Shown here one piece after another: positions 13,019 through 22,514 of a stretch of 64,000 nt of DNA (the stretch's first letter is position 1; each line of letters starts with the position of its first letter). The stretch is from positions 558,001 to 622,000 of the forward strand of contig NZ_LR733817.1 of NCBI RefSeq assembly GCF_902506165.1. The letters are read 5' to 3'. Made by a program: the position numbers and the translations under genes. This stretch comes from Bosea sp. 29B (GTDB lineage Bacteria; Pseudomonadota; Alphaproteobacteria; Rhizobiales; Beijerinckiaceae). The notes under the pieces were generated by a model. It made no database searches and had not been told where the DNA came from. It worked only from the letters and a program-made list of their open reading frames with translations.

Positions 13019-13606
13019 ATGCTCGACAAGCTCAAGAAGCGCCGTACGCAATATGCTCTCGGCAAGAATCTGCCGATCTCCGAAACGCAGGTCGATGCCC
13101 TGATCCGGGAAGCGGTCCGCCTCTCCCCGTCCAGCTTCAATTCGCAGAGCTCGCGCGCCGTCATTCTGTTCGGCAGGGAGAGCGACAAGTTCTGGAGCAT
13201 CGCCAAGGAGGCGCTTCAGGCGATCGTGCCGGCTGCCGACTTCGCGGGGACTGCCAAGAAGATCGAAGGCTTCGCCAGCGGCGCCGGAACCGTGCTGTTC
13301 TTCGAGGACCAGGAGCCGGTCAAGGCGCTCCAGGCCAATTTCCCGCTCTATGCGCACAACTTTCCGATCTGGTCGGAGCATTCGACCGGCATGGCGCAGC
13401 TGGCGGTGTGGACCGCGCTGGCCGACGCCGGCATCGGCGCGAGCCTCCAGCACTATCACCCGCTGGTCGATGCCGAGGTCGCCAAGACCTGGAACATCCC
13501 GGCGTCCTGGAAGCTGACGGCGCAGATGCCCTTCGGCTCGAATGAGGCGCCCTTTGGCGAGAAGACCTTCATCGACGACGAGGTCCGGTTCCGCACCCAC
13601 CGTTGA
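13019..13606 (+). CDS. nitroreductase-family oxidoreductase
   Basis: 195 residues. The pattern KKRRTQYALGKNLPISETQVDALIREAVRLSPSSFNSQSSRAV (in outline) is the FMN-binding entry of the NfsB/YdgI-like nitroreductase fold, with the Arg pair and the PSSFNSQ motif. GMAQLAVWTALADAGIGASLQHY is the conserved dimer helix with the GIGASL turn. Likely an FMN-dependent NAD(P)H oxidoreductase in the cytosol. The ATG at 13019 has GAGGAAG directly before it; earlier in-frame codons run back into the divergent LysR gene and are not credible. A hairpin terminator follows. Confidence 0.88.
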   Translation: MLDKLKKRRTQYALGKNLPISETQVDALIREAVRLSPSSFNSQSSRAVILFGRESDKFWSIAKEALQAIVPAADFAGTAKKIEGFASGAGTVLFFEDQEPVKALQANFPLYAHNFPIWSEHSTGMAQLAVWTALADAGIGASLQHYHPLVDAEVAKTWNIPASWKLTAQMPFGSNEAPFGEKTFIDDEVRFRTHR

Positions 13607-13655
13607 TCGGGTGCAACTCGGGCTGATTGCCTGAAGCAACACCCTGAAGAATAAA

Positions 13656-13692
13656 GCGCCGTCCGGGGAACATGCTCCGGGCGGCATTTTTG
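13656..13692 (+). terminator. rho-independent terminator after the nitroreductase gene
   Basis: GCCGTCCGG, a loop, then CCGGGCGGC followed by ATTTTT. The 308-bp gap 13607-13914 holds this terminator and, near its end, the pntA ribosome site AGGAGGGGGAG. I see no gene in the remainder. Confidence 0.75.
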
Positions 13693-13914
13693 TGCGATGC
13701 ACACCGATTCCGACTGAAATGGGGCTACTCTCACCCGGATTGCAGCCTCCACCGCTGACGATAGGTCCGCCGGCCGGCCGGCTCGATCAGTCCGGCGCGC
13801 GCCTCGGCGCTTGCAAAGATGCCGCTCCTGTCGGATGCCATAGGGAAATGTCTGCAGGTTTCGCAGTTGCTCGCCAGGCTGAACAGCCGGGCTCACGGCA
13901 GGAGGGGGAGCGTA

Positions 13915-15489
13915 GTGAAGATCGGTTCGCCTAAGGAACTCTTCGCGGGTGAGGCACGCGTGGCGATGACGCCCGACAGCGCGCAGCAGCTGCAGAAACT
14001 CGGCTATGACTGCCTCGTCGAGACCGGAGCAGGCCTTGCCGCCGGCTTCACGGACGATGCCTATCGCGCTGCCGGCGTGACGGTCGTCGAGACGGCCGCC
14101 GCGCTCTGGGACGAAGCCGACATCATCGCCAAGGTGCGCCCGCCCGAGACGGCGGAGGCCGAACGACTCAAGGCCGGCAAGACGCTGATCTCGTTCTTCT
14201 ATCCGGCGCAGAACAAGGAGCTGCTGGAGTTCTGCAAGGACAAGAGCGCCAACGTCATCGCCATGGACATGGTGCCGCGCATCTCGCGCGCCCAGAAGAT
14301 GGACGCGCTCTCGTCGATGGCCAACATTGCCGGCTATCGCGCCGTGATCGAGGCCGGCAACAATTTCGGCCGCTTCTTCACCGGCCAGATCACCGCCGCG
14401 GGCAAAGTCCCGCCGGCCAAGGTGCTGGTCGTCGGTGCCGGCGTCGCCGGCCTTGCCGCGATCGGCACGGCGACTTCGCTCGGCGCCATCACTTACGCTT
14501 TCGACGTCCGCCCGGAAGTGGCCGAGCAGATCGAATCGATGGGTGCGCAGTTCGTCTTTCTCGACTTCAAGGGCCAGCAGCAGGACGGCGCCGCGACCGG
14601 CGGCTATGCCGCGCCCTCCAGCCCCGAGTTCCGCGAGGCCCAGCTCAAGAAGTTCCGCGAGCTCGCCCCGCAGATCGACATCGTCATCACCACGGCGCTG
14701 ATCCCCGGCCGCGATGCGCCGGTGCTGTGGACCAGGGACATGGTCGAGGCAATGAAGCCCGGCTCGGTCATCGTCGACCTTGCCGCCGAGCGCGGCGGCA
14801 ATTGCGAGCTGACCAAGCCGGACGAGAAGATCGTCACGCCGAACGGGGTCACGATCGTCGGCTACACCGACTTCCCGAGCCGGATGGCGGCCCAGTCCTC
14901 GACGCTCTACGCCACCAATATCCGCCACATGATGACGGACCTGACGCCGGCCAAGGACGGCAAGCCGGTCCATAACATGGAGGATGACGTCATTCGCGGT
15001 GCGACGGTGACCTTCGAGGGCGCCATCACCTTCCCGCCGCCGCCGCCCAAGGTCGCCGCGATCGCGACCCAGAAGCCGAAGGAGAAGGCCAAGGAGCTGA
15101 CCCCTGAGGAAAAGCGGGCGAAGGAAGCAGCCGCCTTCAAGGCACAGACCCAGTCCCAGCTGATGCTGCTCGGCGTCGGCACGGTGCTGATGCTGATCGT
15201 CGGCGCCTATGCGCCGGTAAGCTTCATGAGCCACTTCATCGTCTTCGCCCTCGCCTGCTTCGTCGGCTTCCAGGTGATCTGGAACGTGTCGCATTCGCTG
15301 CACACGCCGCTGATGGCCGTCACCAACGCGATCTCCGGCATCATCGTGCTCGGTGCCCTCTTGCAGATCGGCTCGTCCAGCTGGCTCGTCACCTTCCTGG
15401 CGATGATCTCGGTGCTGATCGCCTCCATCAACATCGTCGGCGGCTTCCTGGTCACGCGCCGGATGCTCGCCATGTTCCAGAAGTCCTGA
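13915..15489 (+). CDS. pntA: NAD(P) transhydrogenase subunit alpha, single-piece form
   Basis: Membrane proton-translocating transhydrogenase, alpha subunit: hydride transfer between NADH and NADP+ coupled to the proton gradient. 524 residues from a GTG with the strong ribosome site AGGAGGGGGAG. Domain I covers about 1-380 with the NAD motif [17 protein letters not shown] and the RxD site [16 protein letters not shown] charged linker ([18 protein letters not shown]) leads to four membrane helices at the C-terminus ([16 protein letters not shown] onward). Many alphaproteobacteria split this protein into PntAA and PntAB; here both parts are in one reading frame as in E. coli. pntB follows after 10 bp. 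Confidence 0.96.
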   Translation: MKIGSPKELFAGEARVAMTPDSAQQLQKLGYDCLVETGAGLAAGFTDDAYRAAGVTVVETAAALWDEADIIAKVRPPETAEAERLKAGKTLISFFYPAQNKELLEFCKDKSANVIAMDMVPRISRAQKMDALSSMANIAGYRAVIEAGNNFGRFFTGQITAAGKVPPAKVLVVGAGVAGLAAIGTATSLGAITYAFDVRPEVAEQIESMGAQFVFLDFKGQQQDGAATGGYAAPSSPEFREAQLKKFRELAPQIDIVITTALIPGRDAPVLWTRDMVEAMKPGSVIVDLAAERGGNCELTKPDEKIVTPNGVTIVGYTDFPSRMAAQSSTLYATNIRHMMTDLTPAKDGKPVHNMEDDVIRGATVTFEGAITFPPPPPKVAAIATQKPKEKAKELTPEEKRAKEAAAFKAQTQSQLMLLGVGTVLMLIVGAYAPVSFMSHFIVFALACFVGFQVIWNVSHSLHTPLMAVTNAISGIIVLGALLQIGSSSWLVTFLAMISVLIASINIVGGFLVTRRMLAMFQKS

Positions 15490-15499
15490 GGGGGCCGCA

Positions 15500-16933
15500 G
15501 TGAGCATCGGTATCGTTTCTGCGGCTTACATCTCCGCCGCCATCCTGTTCATCCTCTCCCTCGGCGGCCTCTCGAACCAGGAAAGCGCCAAGCGCGCGGT
15601 CTGGTACGGCATCGTCGGCATGGCGCTCGCCGTCATCGCCACGGTCTTCGGCCCCGGCAGCGGCAAGCTCTGGCTCGTCATCGTCATGTTCGCCATCGCC
15701 GCGGCGATCGGCTGGCAGGTGGCGATGAAGGTGCAGATGACCGAGATGCCGCAGCTGGTCGCGGCGCTGCACTCCTTCGTCGGCCTCGCGGCGGTCCTGA
15801 TCGGCTTCAACGCCCATATCGAGCTCGCTTCGGTGATGAGGCTCGACGCGGTGGCCCGCGAGGCGCTGACTGGCTTTGCCGGCGTGCTGGCGCACAAGAC
15901 CGGGGTCGAAATCAGCATTCTGAAGGTCGAGGTCTTCCTCGGCGTCTTCATCGGCGCGGTCACCTTCACCGGCTCGATCATCGCCTTCGGCAAGCTCGCT
16001 GGAAAGGTCGACGGCAAGGCCAAGAAGCTGCCCGGCGGCCATATGCTCAACGCTAGCGCCGCAGCGCTCTCGCTGCTGCTGCTGATCCTCTATGTGCAGG
16101 GGGCAGGCTTCTGGGCCCTCTTCCTGATGACGCTGCTCGCCTTCTTCATCGGCTACCACCTGATCATGGGCATCGGCGGCGCCGACATGCCGGTCGTGGT
16201 CTCGATGCTGAACAGCTATTCGGGCTGGGCGGCGGCGGCGATCGGCTTCACGCTCGGCAACGACCTGCTGATCGTCGTCGGTGCGCTGGTCGGCTCGTCG
16301 GGCGCGATCCTCAGCTACATCATGTGCAAAGCGATGAACCGCTCCTTCATCTCGGTCATCCTCGGCGGCTTCGGCAACACCACCGGACCGGCGCAGGCGA
16401 TCGAGGGCGAGCAGATCGCGATCGACGTCGACGGCGTCGCCACCGCGCTGAACGACGCCGACAGCGTCATCATCGTGCCGGGCTACGGCATGGCAGTGGC
16501 GCAGGCGCAGCAATCGGTCTCGGAACTGACCCGCAAGCTGCGCTCCGCCGGCAAGGAGGTGCGCTTCGCCATCCACCCGGTGGCCGGGCGTCTGCCGGGC
16601 CATATGAACGTGCTGCTCGCCGAGGCGAAGGTGCCCTACGACATCGTCATGGAGATGGACGAGATCAACGAGGACTTCCCGTCCACGGACGTCGCGATCG
16701 TCATCGGCTCGAACGACATCGTCAATCCGGCAGCACAGGAAGATCCGAACTCGCCGATCGCCGGCATGCCGGTGCTCGAGGTCTGGAAGGCGAAGCAGGT
16801 CTTCGTCTCCAAGCGCGGCCAGGGCACGGGCTATTCCGGCATCGAGAACCCGCTCTTCTACAAGGAGAACACGCGGATGTTCTATGGCGACGCCAAGAAG
16901 AGTCTCGACGAGCTTCTGCCCAAGATCGCCTGA
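15500..16933 (+). CDS. pntB: NAD(P) transhydrogenase subunit beta
   Basis: 477 residues. The first half holds about nine membrane helices forming the proton channel ([51 protein letters not shown]). The second half is the NADP(H)-binding domain III with [13 protein letters not shown], the [17 protein letters not shown] block and a C-terminal [17 protein letters not shown] start at 15500 preceded by GAGGGGG. Together with pntA it forms a two-gene operon ended by a strong hairpin. Confidence 0.96.
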   Translation: MSIGIVSAAYISAAILFILSLGGLSNQESAKRAVWYGIVGMALAVIATVFGPGSGKLWLVIVMFAIAAAIGWQVAMKVQMTEMPQLVAALHSFVGLAAVLIGFNAHIELASVMRLDAVAREALTGFAGVLAHKTGVEISILKVEVFLGVFIGAVTFTGSIIAFGKLAGKVDGKAKKLPGGHMLNASAAALSLLLLILYVQGAGFWALFLMTLLAFFIGYHLIMGIGGADMPVVVSMLNSYSGWAAAAIGFTLGNDLLIVVGALVGSSGAILSYIMCKAMNRSFISVILGGFGNTTGPAQAIEGEQIAIDVDGVATALNDADSVIIVPGYGMAVAQAQQSVSELTRKLRSAGKEVRFAIHPVAGRLPGHMNVLLAEAKVPYDIVMEMDEINEDFPSTDVAIVIGSNDIVNPAAQEDPNSPIAGMPVLEVWKAKQVFVSKRGQGTGYSGIENPLFYKENTRMFYGDAKKSLDELLPKIA

Positions 16934-16992
16934 TCGCCCCCACAGTGCGGCCCGGCTTCACCGGGCTGCACGGGCAACGCGGCAGAAACAGA

Positions 16993-17026
16993 AAAGCCCG
17001 CCCGGCGACATCGCCGGGCGGGCTTT
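16993..17026. terminator. bidirectional hairpin terminator between pntB and pcaJ
   Basis: A perfect 16-bp stem, AAAGCCCGCCCGGCGA, with a 2-base loop and its exact complement TCGCCGGGCGGGCTTT. The A/T ends give a U-tract in both directions, as expected between two convergent operons. Confidence 0.9.
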
Positions 17027-17047
17027 GTTCTTGCGCGAAGACGCCGT

Positions 17048-17710
17048 TCAGGCCGCCTTCGCCAGCTCCGGTGCCACGGTGAACGGCGCCGCCGTCTTGG
17101 CCTTGACCTCGTCGAGCGTGACGTCGGGAGCCAGCTCGATCAGGGTCAACCCGCCGCCCTTGGCCTTGTCGCAGGCCATGACGCAGAGATCGGTGATGAT
17201 CAGGTCGACCACGCCCTGCCCGGTCAGCGGCAGCGAGCAGCGCTCCAGCACCTTGGATTCACCCGCTTTGTTGGCGTGATCCATCACCACGATCACCTTC
17301 TTGACGCCGGCGACGAGATCCATCGCGCCGCCCATGCCCTTCACCATCTTGCCGGGAATGGTCCAGTTGGCGATGTCGCCATTGGCCGCCACTTCCATGG
17401 CGCCGAGGATGGTGAGGTCGATATGGCCGCCGCGGATCATCGCGAACGAGTCGGCCGAGGAGAAGAAGCTCGAGCTGGGCAGGACCGTGATCGTCTGCTT
17501 GCCGGCATTGATCAGGTCGGGATCGGCCTCGCCCTCATAGGGAAAGGGACCGATGCCAAGCAGGCCGTTCTCCGACTGCAGCGTCACGTCGACGCCCTCG
17601 GGGATGTAGTTCGCCACCAGTGTCGGGATGCCGATGCCGAGATTGACATAGAAGCCGTCCTGCAGCTCCTTGGCGGCGCGGGCGGCCACCTGTTCACGGG
17701 TCCAGGCCAT
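17048..17710 (-). CDS. pcaJ: 3-oxoadipate (3-oxoacid) CoA-transferase subunit B
   Basis: 220 residues, small subunit of the succinyl-CoA:3-oxoacid CoA-transferase type. The catalytic glutamate motif is present as QSENGLLGIGPF, with the preceding NLGIGIPTLVANYIPEG. Between pcaI (start and stop share one base, TGATG) and the terminator, and downstream of pcaF, so transfer of CoA from succinyl-CoA to 3-oxoadipate is the likely reaction. Acetoacetate transfer (ScoB) cannot be excluded from sequence alone. Confidence 0.9.
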   Translation of the reverse strand: MAWTREQVAARAAKELQDGFYVNLGIGIPTLVANYIPEGVDVTLQSENGLLGIGPFPYEGEADPDLINAGKQTITVLPSSSFFSSADSFAMIRGGHIDLTILGAMEVAANGDIANWTIPGKMVKGMGGAMDLVAGVKKVIVVMDHANKAGESKVLERCSLPLTGQGVVDLIITDLCVMACDKAKGGGLTLIELAPDVTLDEVKAKTAAPFTVAPELAKAA

Positions 17711-18420
17711 CAGGCGGTCTCCCTCTTGCGCTCGGTGAGCTTCTCGATCTTCTTCTCGTTGATCGTGCTCTTGATCAGGCGGTCGACATAGATGCCGGGC
17801 GTATGGATGCCTTCCGGATCGAGCGAACCGACCGGCACGATCTCCTCAACCTCGGCGACAGTGACCTTGCCGGCTGTCGCCATGTTCGGGTTGAAGTTGC
17901 GCGCCGTGCGCCGGTAGACGAGGTTGCCGGCGGTGTCGGCCTTCCACGCCTTGACGATGGCGAGATCGGCGCGCAGCCAGGTCTCGCGAACGTAAAGCTG
18001 CCCCTCGAACTCCTCGACCGGCTTGCCTTCAGCGACGACGGTGCCGACGCCAGTGCGGGTGTAGAAGGCCGGGATGCCGGCGCCACCGGCACGGATGCGC
18101 TCGGCCAGCGTGCCCTGCGGGTTGAGCTCCAGTTCGAGCTCGCCGGAGAGGTATTGCTGCTCGAACAGCTTGTTCTCGCCGACATAGGACGCGATCATCT
18201 TCTTGATCTGCCGGGTCTGCAGCAGCATCCACAGGCCGAAGCCGTCGGCGCCGGCATTGTTCGAGATCACGGTGAGGTTCTTCACGCCGGAATCGCGGAT
18301 CTGCGGGATCAGGCTCTCGGGATTGCCCGACAGGCCGAAGCCGCCCGACATGATCGTCATTCCGTCGAACAGCAGCCCGTCGAGGGCCGCCGCCGGGCTG
18401 TCATAAACCTTCTGCGTCAT
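17710..18420 (-). CDS. pcaI: 3-oxoadipate (3-oxoacid) CoA-transferase subunit A
   Basis: 236 residues, large subunit. The family signature [19 protein letters not shown] matches the CoA-transferase signature 1 (GxxGxxGxP-like) and is followed by [14 protein letters not shown]. The N-terminus [15 protein letters not shown] is standard for this subunit. Transcribed after pcaF (45-bp gap) and coupled to pcaJ. Confidence 0.9.
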   Translation of the reverse strand: MTQKVYDSPAAALDGLLFDGMTIMSGGFGLSGNPESLIPQIRDSGVKNLTVISNNAGADGFGLWMLLQTRQIKKMIASYVGENKLFEQQYLSGELELELNPQGTLAERIRAGGAGIPAFYTRTGVGTVVAEGKPVEEFEGQLYVRETWLRADLAIVKAWKADTAGNLVYRRTARNFNPNMATAGKVTVAEVEEIVPVGSLDPEGIHTPGIYVDRLIKSTINEKKIEKLTERKRETA

Positions 18421-18465
18421 TCAGTTTCACTCCCGTTGTCTTTGGATTGTCCCGACAGGCTGCCG

Positions 18466-19674
18466 TCAGGCGCGTTCGAGTCCGATGGCGATGCCCTGGC
18501 CGACACCGATGCACATGGTGGCGAGCGCACGGCGCTTGCCGGTGAGCGACAGCTCCAGCGCGGCTGTGCCGGCGATGCGGGCGCCCGACATGCCGAGCGG
18601 ATGGCCGAGCGCGATCGCCCCGCCATTCGGGTTCACATGGGCTCCGTCCTCGGCGATGCCGAGCTCGCGCAGCACGGCGATGCCCTGGCTGGCAAAGGCC
18701 TCGTTCAGCTCGACCACATCGAAATCACCGGGCTTGATGCCGAGCCGCTCGCAGAGCTTGCGCGTCGCCGGGATCGGCCCGAGTCCCATGACCCGCGGCG
18801 CGACGCCGCCGGTGGCGCCGCCGAGCACGCGCGCCAGCGGGGTCAGGCCATATTTCGCCATCGCCTTCTCGGAGGCGACGATCAGCGCCGCGGCGCCGTC
18901 ATTGACGCCCGAGGCGTTGCCGGCGGTGACCGTGCCGCCCTCCTTCCTGAAGGGCGTCGGCAGCTTGGCGAGCTTCTCCAGCGTGGTGTCGCCGCGCGGA
19001 TGCTCGTCGCTCTCGACGCGGATCGGATCGCCCTTGCGCTGCGCGATGACGACCGGAACGATCTCCTTGCCGAGCCGGCCATTCTGCTGGGCCGCAACGG
19101 CCTTGAGCTGCGAGCGCAGCGCGAAGGCGTCCTGGTCGGCGCGGCTGATCTTGCAGTCGGCGGCGACGTTCTCGCCGGTCTCCGGCATGGAATCGACGCC
19201 GTATTGCGCCTTCATCAGCGGGTTGATGAAGCGCCAGCCGATGGTGGTGTCGTGGATCTCGGCATGACGCGAGAAGGCACTGTCGGCCTTCGGCAGTACG
19301 AAGGGCGCGCGCGACATGCTCTCGACGCCGCCGGCGATCATCAATTCGGCCTCGCCGGCCTTGATCGCGCGGGCCGCGGCGATGACCGCATCCATGCCCG
19401 AGCCGCAGAGCCGATTCATCGTCGTGCCCGGCACCTCCTTGGGCAGGCCGGCGAGCAGCAGCGACATGCGCGCGACATTGCGGTTGTCCTCGCCCGCCTG
19501 ATTGGCGCAGCCGAAGATCACATCGTCGACAGCGCCGAAATCGACGCCCGGATTGCGCTCGATCAGGGCCTTCAACGGCACGGCGCCGAGATCGTCTGCT
19601 CGCACCGAAGACAGGGAGCCGCCGAAACGGCCGATCGGCGTGCGGACATAGGCGCAGATGAAGGCTTCGCTCAT
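18466..19674 (-). CDS. pcaF: 3-oxoadipyl-CoA thiolase
   Basis: 402 residues, the usual PcaF length. Thiolase active-site residues are all visible: nucleophile Cys in [12 protein letters not shown], His in [14 protein letters not shown] and the second Cys in [10 protein letters not shown]. The opening [20 protein letters not shown] is highly typical of PcaF/PaaJ rather than of acetoacetyl-CoA thiolases. It cleaves 3-oxoadipyl-CoA to succinyl-CoA and acetyl-CoA. First gene of pcaFIJ, divergent from pcaQ across 202 bp. The upper protocatechuate genes (pcaDCHGB) are not in the window. Confidence 0.93.
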   Translation of the reverse strand: MSEAFICAYVRTPIGRFGGSLSSVRADDLGAVPLKALIERNPGVDFGAVDDVIFGCANQAGEDNRNVARMSLLLAGLPKEVPGTTMNRLCGSGMDAVIAAARAIKAGEAELMIAGGVESMSRAPFVLPKADSAFSRHAEIHDTTIGWRFINPLMKAQYGVDSMPETGENVAADCKISRADQDAFALRSQLKAVAAQQNGRLGKEIVPVVIAQRKGDPIRVESDEHPRGDTTLEKLAKLPTPFRKEGGTVTAGNASGVNDGAAALIVASEKAMAKYGLTPLARVLGGATGGVAPRVMGLGPIPATRKLCERLGIKPGDFDVVELNEAFASQGIAVLRELGIAEDGAHVNPNGGAIALGHPLGMSGARIAGTAALELSLTGKRRALATMCIGVGQGIAIGLERA

Positions 19675-19854
19675 GCGGGAAAACCCTTGTTGTTTCCTCG
19701 GATGCCATTCGCCGCCGGATGCGACGGATGGAAATCTCGTTCGCCGCCCGGGTGCGCGCCCCTCGACGGGGTCGCAAGCGCCGCGGATGCCAGCGTGCGG
19801 TGGGAATATGCAGCAGCGAAACTCTTATGTTAAATGAATTCACTGCCCGCGATA

Positions 19855-19870
19855 ATAACCGTGAGGTTAT
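19855..19870 (+). promoter_or_regulatory. candidate PcaQ operator
   Basis: A perfect palindrome ATAACC-GTGA-GGTTAT. The motif reported for PcaQ in Sinorhizobium is ATAACC-N4-GGTTAA (from memory of the literature), so the match is one base short of identical and fully symmetric here. It ends 6 bases before the pcaQ ATG and contains the GAGG that would serve as its ribosome site. Confidence 0.7.
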
Positions 19871-19876
19871 CGAACT

Positions 19877-20827
19877 ATGGCCGAGCCGCGCCTGTCGACG
19901 ATGGATCGGCGCATCAAATTTCGCCATCTGCGCTGCTTCATCGAGGTTGCGCGGCTGAAAAGCGTCGTCAAGGCGGCTTCGGTGCTCCATGTCAGCCAGC
20001 CCGCCATGTCCAAGACCGTGCAGGAACTCGAAGAGCTCCTGGGCGTGGCCCTGTTCGAGCCCAACCGCCGGACCATGCTGCTCACCGGCGCCGGCGAGAT
20101 CTTCCTGCGCTATGCCAGCGCCAGTGTCACCGCGCTGAAGCAGGGCATGCGGATGGTGGGCGGCGACGAGATGTCGCCCGAGCATGCTTTCACCGTCGGG
20201 GCACTGCCGACGGCGTCGGCCCGGATCCTGCCGGCCGCCATCGCCCATATGACGCAGCGCTATGACCGCCTCAGGCCGCGGGTCGTGACCGGGGCGAACG
20301 ACGTGCTCATGGCGCAGCTCCGGCTCGGCGACCTCGATCTCGTCATCGGCCGCATGGCCGCGCCGGAGACGATGACCGGCTTCACCTTCGAGCACCTCTA
20401 CTCCGAGCGGATCGGGCTGGTCGTCCGGCCGGGGCATCCCCTGCTTCATGCGGAGGCGTTCGCCCTTGCGGCGATCGCACAGCATCAGCTGCTCATGCCG
20501 CCGCCGGGATCGGTGATCAGCTCGACGGTCGAGCGCTACATGATCGCCAATTCGATCCAGCCCCGCTCAGGCGTGATCGAGACCGTCTCGGACGCCTTCG
20601 CCCGCGGCTATCTCAAGCAGACCGATGCGATCTGGTTCATTTCCGAAGGCGTGGTCGCCGAGGACGTCGCCAGCGGCCAGCTGGCCCTGCTACCGGCCCA
20701 TACGGAAGACACGCTGGGTCCGGTCGGCCTGACGACGCGCGCCGATGCCGTGCTGTCGCTGTCGGCCCAGATCTTCATTGCGGCGCTGAGGGAGATCGCC
20801 GCCGGCTGGCGCGCGGGAGGCTCCTGA
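19877..20827 (+). CDS. pcaQ: LysR-family regulator PcaQ
   Basis: 316 residues. The N-terminal helix-turn-helix RRIKFRHLRCFIEVARLKSVVKAASVLHVSQPAMSKTVQELE (in outline) and the EPNRRTMLLTGAGE wing match the PcaQ/GbpR subfamily. In rhizobia PcaQ activates protocatechuate catabolism in response to beta-carboxy-cis,cis-muconate or related intermediates. It is divergent from pcaFIJ and sits immediately behind its own candidate operator, which fits activation of pcaFIJ and self-repression. An alternative ATG at 19901 would give the shorter N-terminus seen in some homologues. Confidence 0.9.
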   Translation: MAEPRLSTMDRRIKFRHLRCFIEVARLKSVVKAASVLHVSQPAMSKTVQELEELLGVALFEPNRRTMLLTGAGEIFLRYASASVTALKQGMRMVGGDEMSPEHAFTVGALPTASARILPAAIAHMTQRYDRLRPRVVTGANDVLMAQLRLGDLDLVIGRMAAPETMTGFTFEHLYSERIGLVVRPGHPLLHAEAFALAAIAQHQLLMPPPGSVISSTVERYMIANSIQPRSGVIETVSDAFARGYLKQTDAIWFISEGVVAEDVASGQLALLPAHTEDTLGPVGLTTRADAVLSLSAQIFIAALREIAAGWRAGGS

Positions 20828-20884
20828 AGAGCCAAGACCGCAACGATTTCGAGGGCGCCTTCCAGCTGAAAAAAGCGCGGGTCG

Positions 20885-20988
20885 TCCCGGGCGACCGGAG
20901 GGAGACCGGGACCCATTCCGGAACCTCTATCGGAAAGGCTCAGGAATGGATCCCGGATCTACGCTTCGCTTCGTCTGGGATGACGGCG
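20885..20988. repeat. compound palindromic intergenic element
   Basis: Outer arms (GTCCCGGGCG...CCCATTCC and GGAATGGATCCC...GGGATGAC) are imperfect inverted repeats, and each arm can fold into its own hairpin. This architecture, with GGATCCCGG and CTTCGCTTCGTC wording, is common between genes in Hyphomicrobiales. It lies between pcaQ and gapR. Confidence 0.6.
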
Positions 20989-21057
20989 TGATGGATATCG
21001 AAGCCTGAGCTCGCGAAAACGCGCGCCCTATTTTTTGGCCAGGCCCTGACGATGGCC

Positions 21058-21300
21058 TCAGGCGCTCTCGCCGACCGCCTGCAGATAAAGGTCGAGGATC
21101 GCCTCTTCCTCCTTGCGCTCGTCGAGGTCGCGCTTGCGCAGCGCGATCACCTTGCGCAGCACCTTGACGTCGTAGCCATTGGCTTTGGCCTCGGAATAGA
21201 CCTCCTTGATGTCGTCGGAGATCGTCTTCTTCTCTTCCTCAAGCCGCTCGATGCGCTGCACGATGCTCTTGAGCTGATCGCCTGCAACCGGATCGTCCAT
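21058..21300 (-). CDS. gapR: GapR family DNA-binding protein (DUF2312)
   Basis: 80 residues from the ATG at 21300, matching the 80-90 residues of the family. The sequence [25 protein letters not shown] continues as a coiled coil ([32 protein letters not shown]), which is the diagnostic DUF2312 pattern. GapR in Caulobacter clamps overtwisted A/T-rich DNA ahead of replication and transcription and is widely conserved in alphaproteobacteria. An upstream in-frame start at 21342 adds residues that do not resemble the family. Confidence 0.93.
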   Translation of the reverse strand: MDDPVAGDQLKSIVQRIERLEEEKKTISDDIKEVYSEAKANGYDVKVLRKVIALRKRDLDERKEEEAILDLYLQAVGESA

Positions 21301-21388
21301 TCTCAAAACCCTTCTTCGGAAATTGGCCGCAGGGGTTCGCAAGGATGGGCGGCAAGGTCAAGCAGGAAGGGCGCTGAGTTCACATCTC

Positions 21389-21506
21389 AAGAGCATTGCG
21401 CGAAAAAGTGGGCACCGGTTTTTCGCGCAAGCAATGCTCTAAACTTTGAAAATCGATCACGTTTTCCGCATTTTGACGGAACCGTCAAAATGCGACGCGA
21501 TCTAGA
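21389..21506. repeat. intergenic repeat, GAGCATT/AAGTGGGCACCGGTTTTTCG type, copy A
   Basis: Reads AAGAGCATTGCGCGAAAAAG then TGGGCACCGGTTTTTCGCGC, returns to GCAATGCTCT, and ends with a second hairpin around GCATTTTGACGG/CCGTCAAAATGC. Two further, more degraded copies are at 22397-22449 and 57053-57152. The right end overlaps the last codons of the neighbouring amidohydrolase gene. Confidence 0.7.
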
Positions 21507-22282
21507 GCCGCAGCCAGCGCTCCCGGCAGCAGCCGCGCCAGCCTGAGGCCCCAGGCGCGGGCCGCATGCGGCTCGCCGATCAGGTCCTGCCTGATCTCGA
21601 TCAGCGCGTCGAGCAGACCGCGGCGCGTCGCATGGCGGTCGATCGTGTCGCCCGGCAGGCCGCCATTATAGGGTTCGTTGTCGCCGACGATCAGATCGCC
21701 CTCCGCTTGCAGCGCCGCGATCAGCGCCTGCGCGAGGCGCCCTTCCCTGTCCCAGAGCACGCCGGCATGCCAGGGCCGTGGCACGCCCTTCCAGAACGGC
21801 GTGAAGGAGTGCAGCGAGACGATCGCCGGCGGGTAGCCGGCAGCGATCGCCGTCTCGATCGCGGCGTCGATCGCGGTGTCATAGGGCGCGTAATAGCGCG
21901 CGATCCGTTCGGCGATCCCGGCTTCGTCGATCCGGGCATTGCCCGGCACGATCGCGCCGTCGGAGATCCGCATCACCAGAGTCGGATCGTCGCGGCCGCG
22001 ATTGGGATCGATCAGCAGGCGCGAGAAATTGCTGAGCACGGCAGGAGCGCCCAGCGCCTGCGCCATCGCCCGCGTCATCTCGGCCGCTCCGATATCGTAG
22101 GCGATGTGGCGTTCGAGCTGCTGCGGCGGCAGGCCGAGCAGGTTCAGCTCAGGCGGGATCGCATTGGTCGCATGGTCGCAAAGCAGCAGGATGCCGCTCG
22201 CCGGATCCCCCGCGATGATCTCGACATCGCCGGGCTGCCGCACCGGAGCACCGCCCTGCAAGTCCTCGTCCGCACGCATCAT
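21485..22282 (-). CDS. N-formylglutamate amidohydrolase
   Basis: 265 residues from the ATG at 22282 (a second ATG follows at once). Family blocks are LLLCDHATNAIPPEL, YDIGAAEMTRAMAQ, RLLIDPNRG, VSLHSFTPFWKG and GDNEPYNGGLPGDT, typical of the HutG2-like deformylase group with its metal ligands. It would release formate from N-formylglutamate or a related N-formyl amino acid; no hut genes are nearby, so the physiological substrate is open. The C-terminal residues (DRVAF) and stop codon fall inside intergenic repeat copy A, so the repeat seems to have replaced the original end. Confidence 0.9.
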   Translation of the reverse strand: MMRADEDLQGGAPVRQPGDVEIIAGDPASGILLLCDHATNAIPPELNLLGLPPQQLERHIAYDIGAAEMTRAMAQALGAPAVLSNFSRLLIDPNRGRDDPTLVMRISDGAIVPGNARIDEAGIAERIARYYAPYDTAIDAAIETAIAAGYPPAIVSLHSFTPFWKGVPRPWHAGVLWDREGRLAQALIAALQAEGDLIVGDNEPYNGGLPGDTIDRHATRRGLLDALIEIRQDLIGEPHAARAWGLRLARLLPGALAAALDRVAF

Positions 22283-22396
22283 GACCTCGGACCATCCGTC
22301 GCATCGCGAGCTGCGCCCGCGCAGGCGCGACATAGCGCGCTTTCGCCTCGCCCGGAACGGCAGAGCGGCAAGAATTCACGCTGCCGCAACATCCTG

Positions 22397-22449
22397 GAAC
22401 ATGTGCTGATCGCAAATGCGGTATCCACTTTTGCGGGACATGCTCTAGT
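22397..22449. repeat. intergenic repeat, copy B (degraded, reverse orientation)
   Basis: On the minus strand it reads AGAGCATGTCCCGCAAAAGT then GGATACCGCATTTGCG and ends near CACATGTTCC. This keeps the GAGCAT...AAAGTGG..ACCG order of copy A with many changes. It lies upstream of the glycerate kinase. Confidence 0.5.
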
Positions 22450-22514
22450 AAGAGGCCGATAAGAGGCTAAGACGAAAGTCGATTGCCAGCAGCAGATTCG
22501 CACGGGGAAGGCGC

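Noticed and set aside
13456..15507. 683-codon frame on the minus strand opposite pntA
   Set aside because: pntA on the plus strand is unambiguous with a strong ribosome site; the antisense product is low-complexity Arg/Asp/Gly/His.
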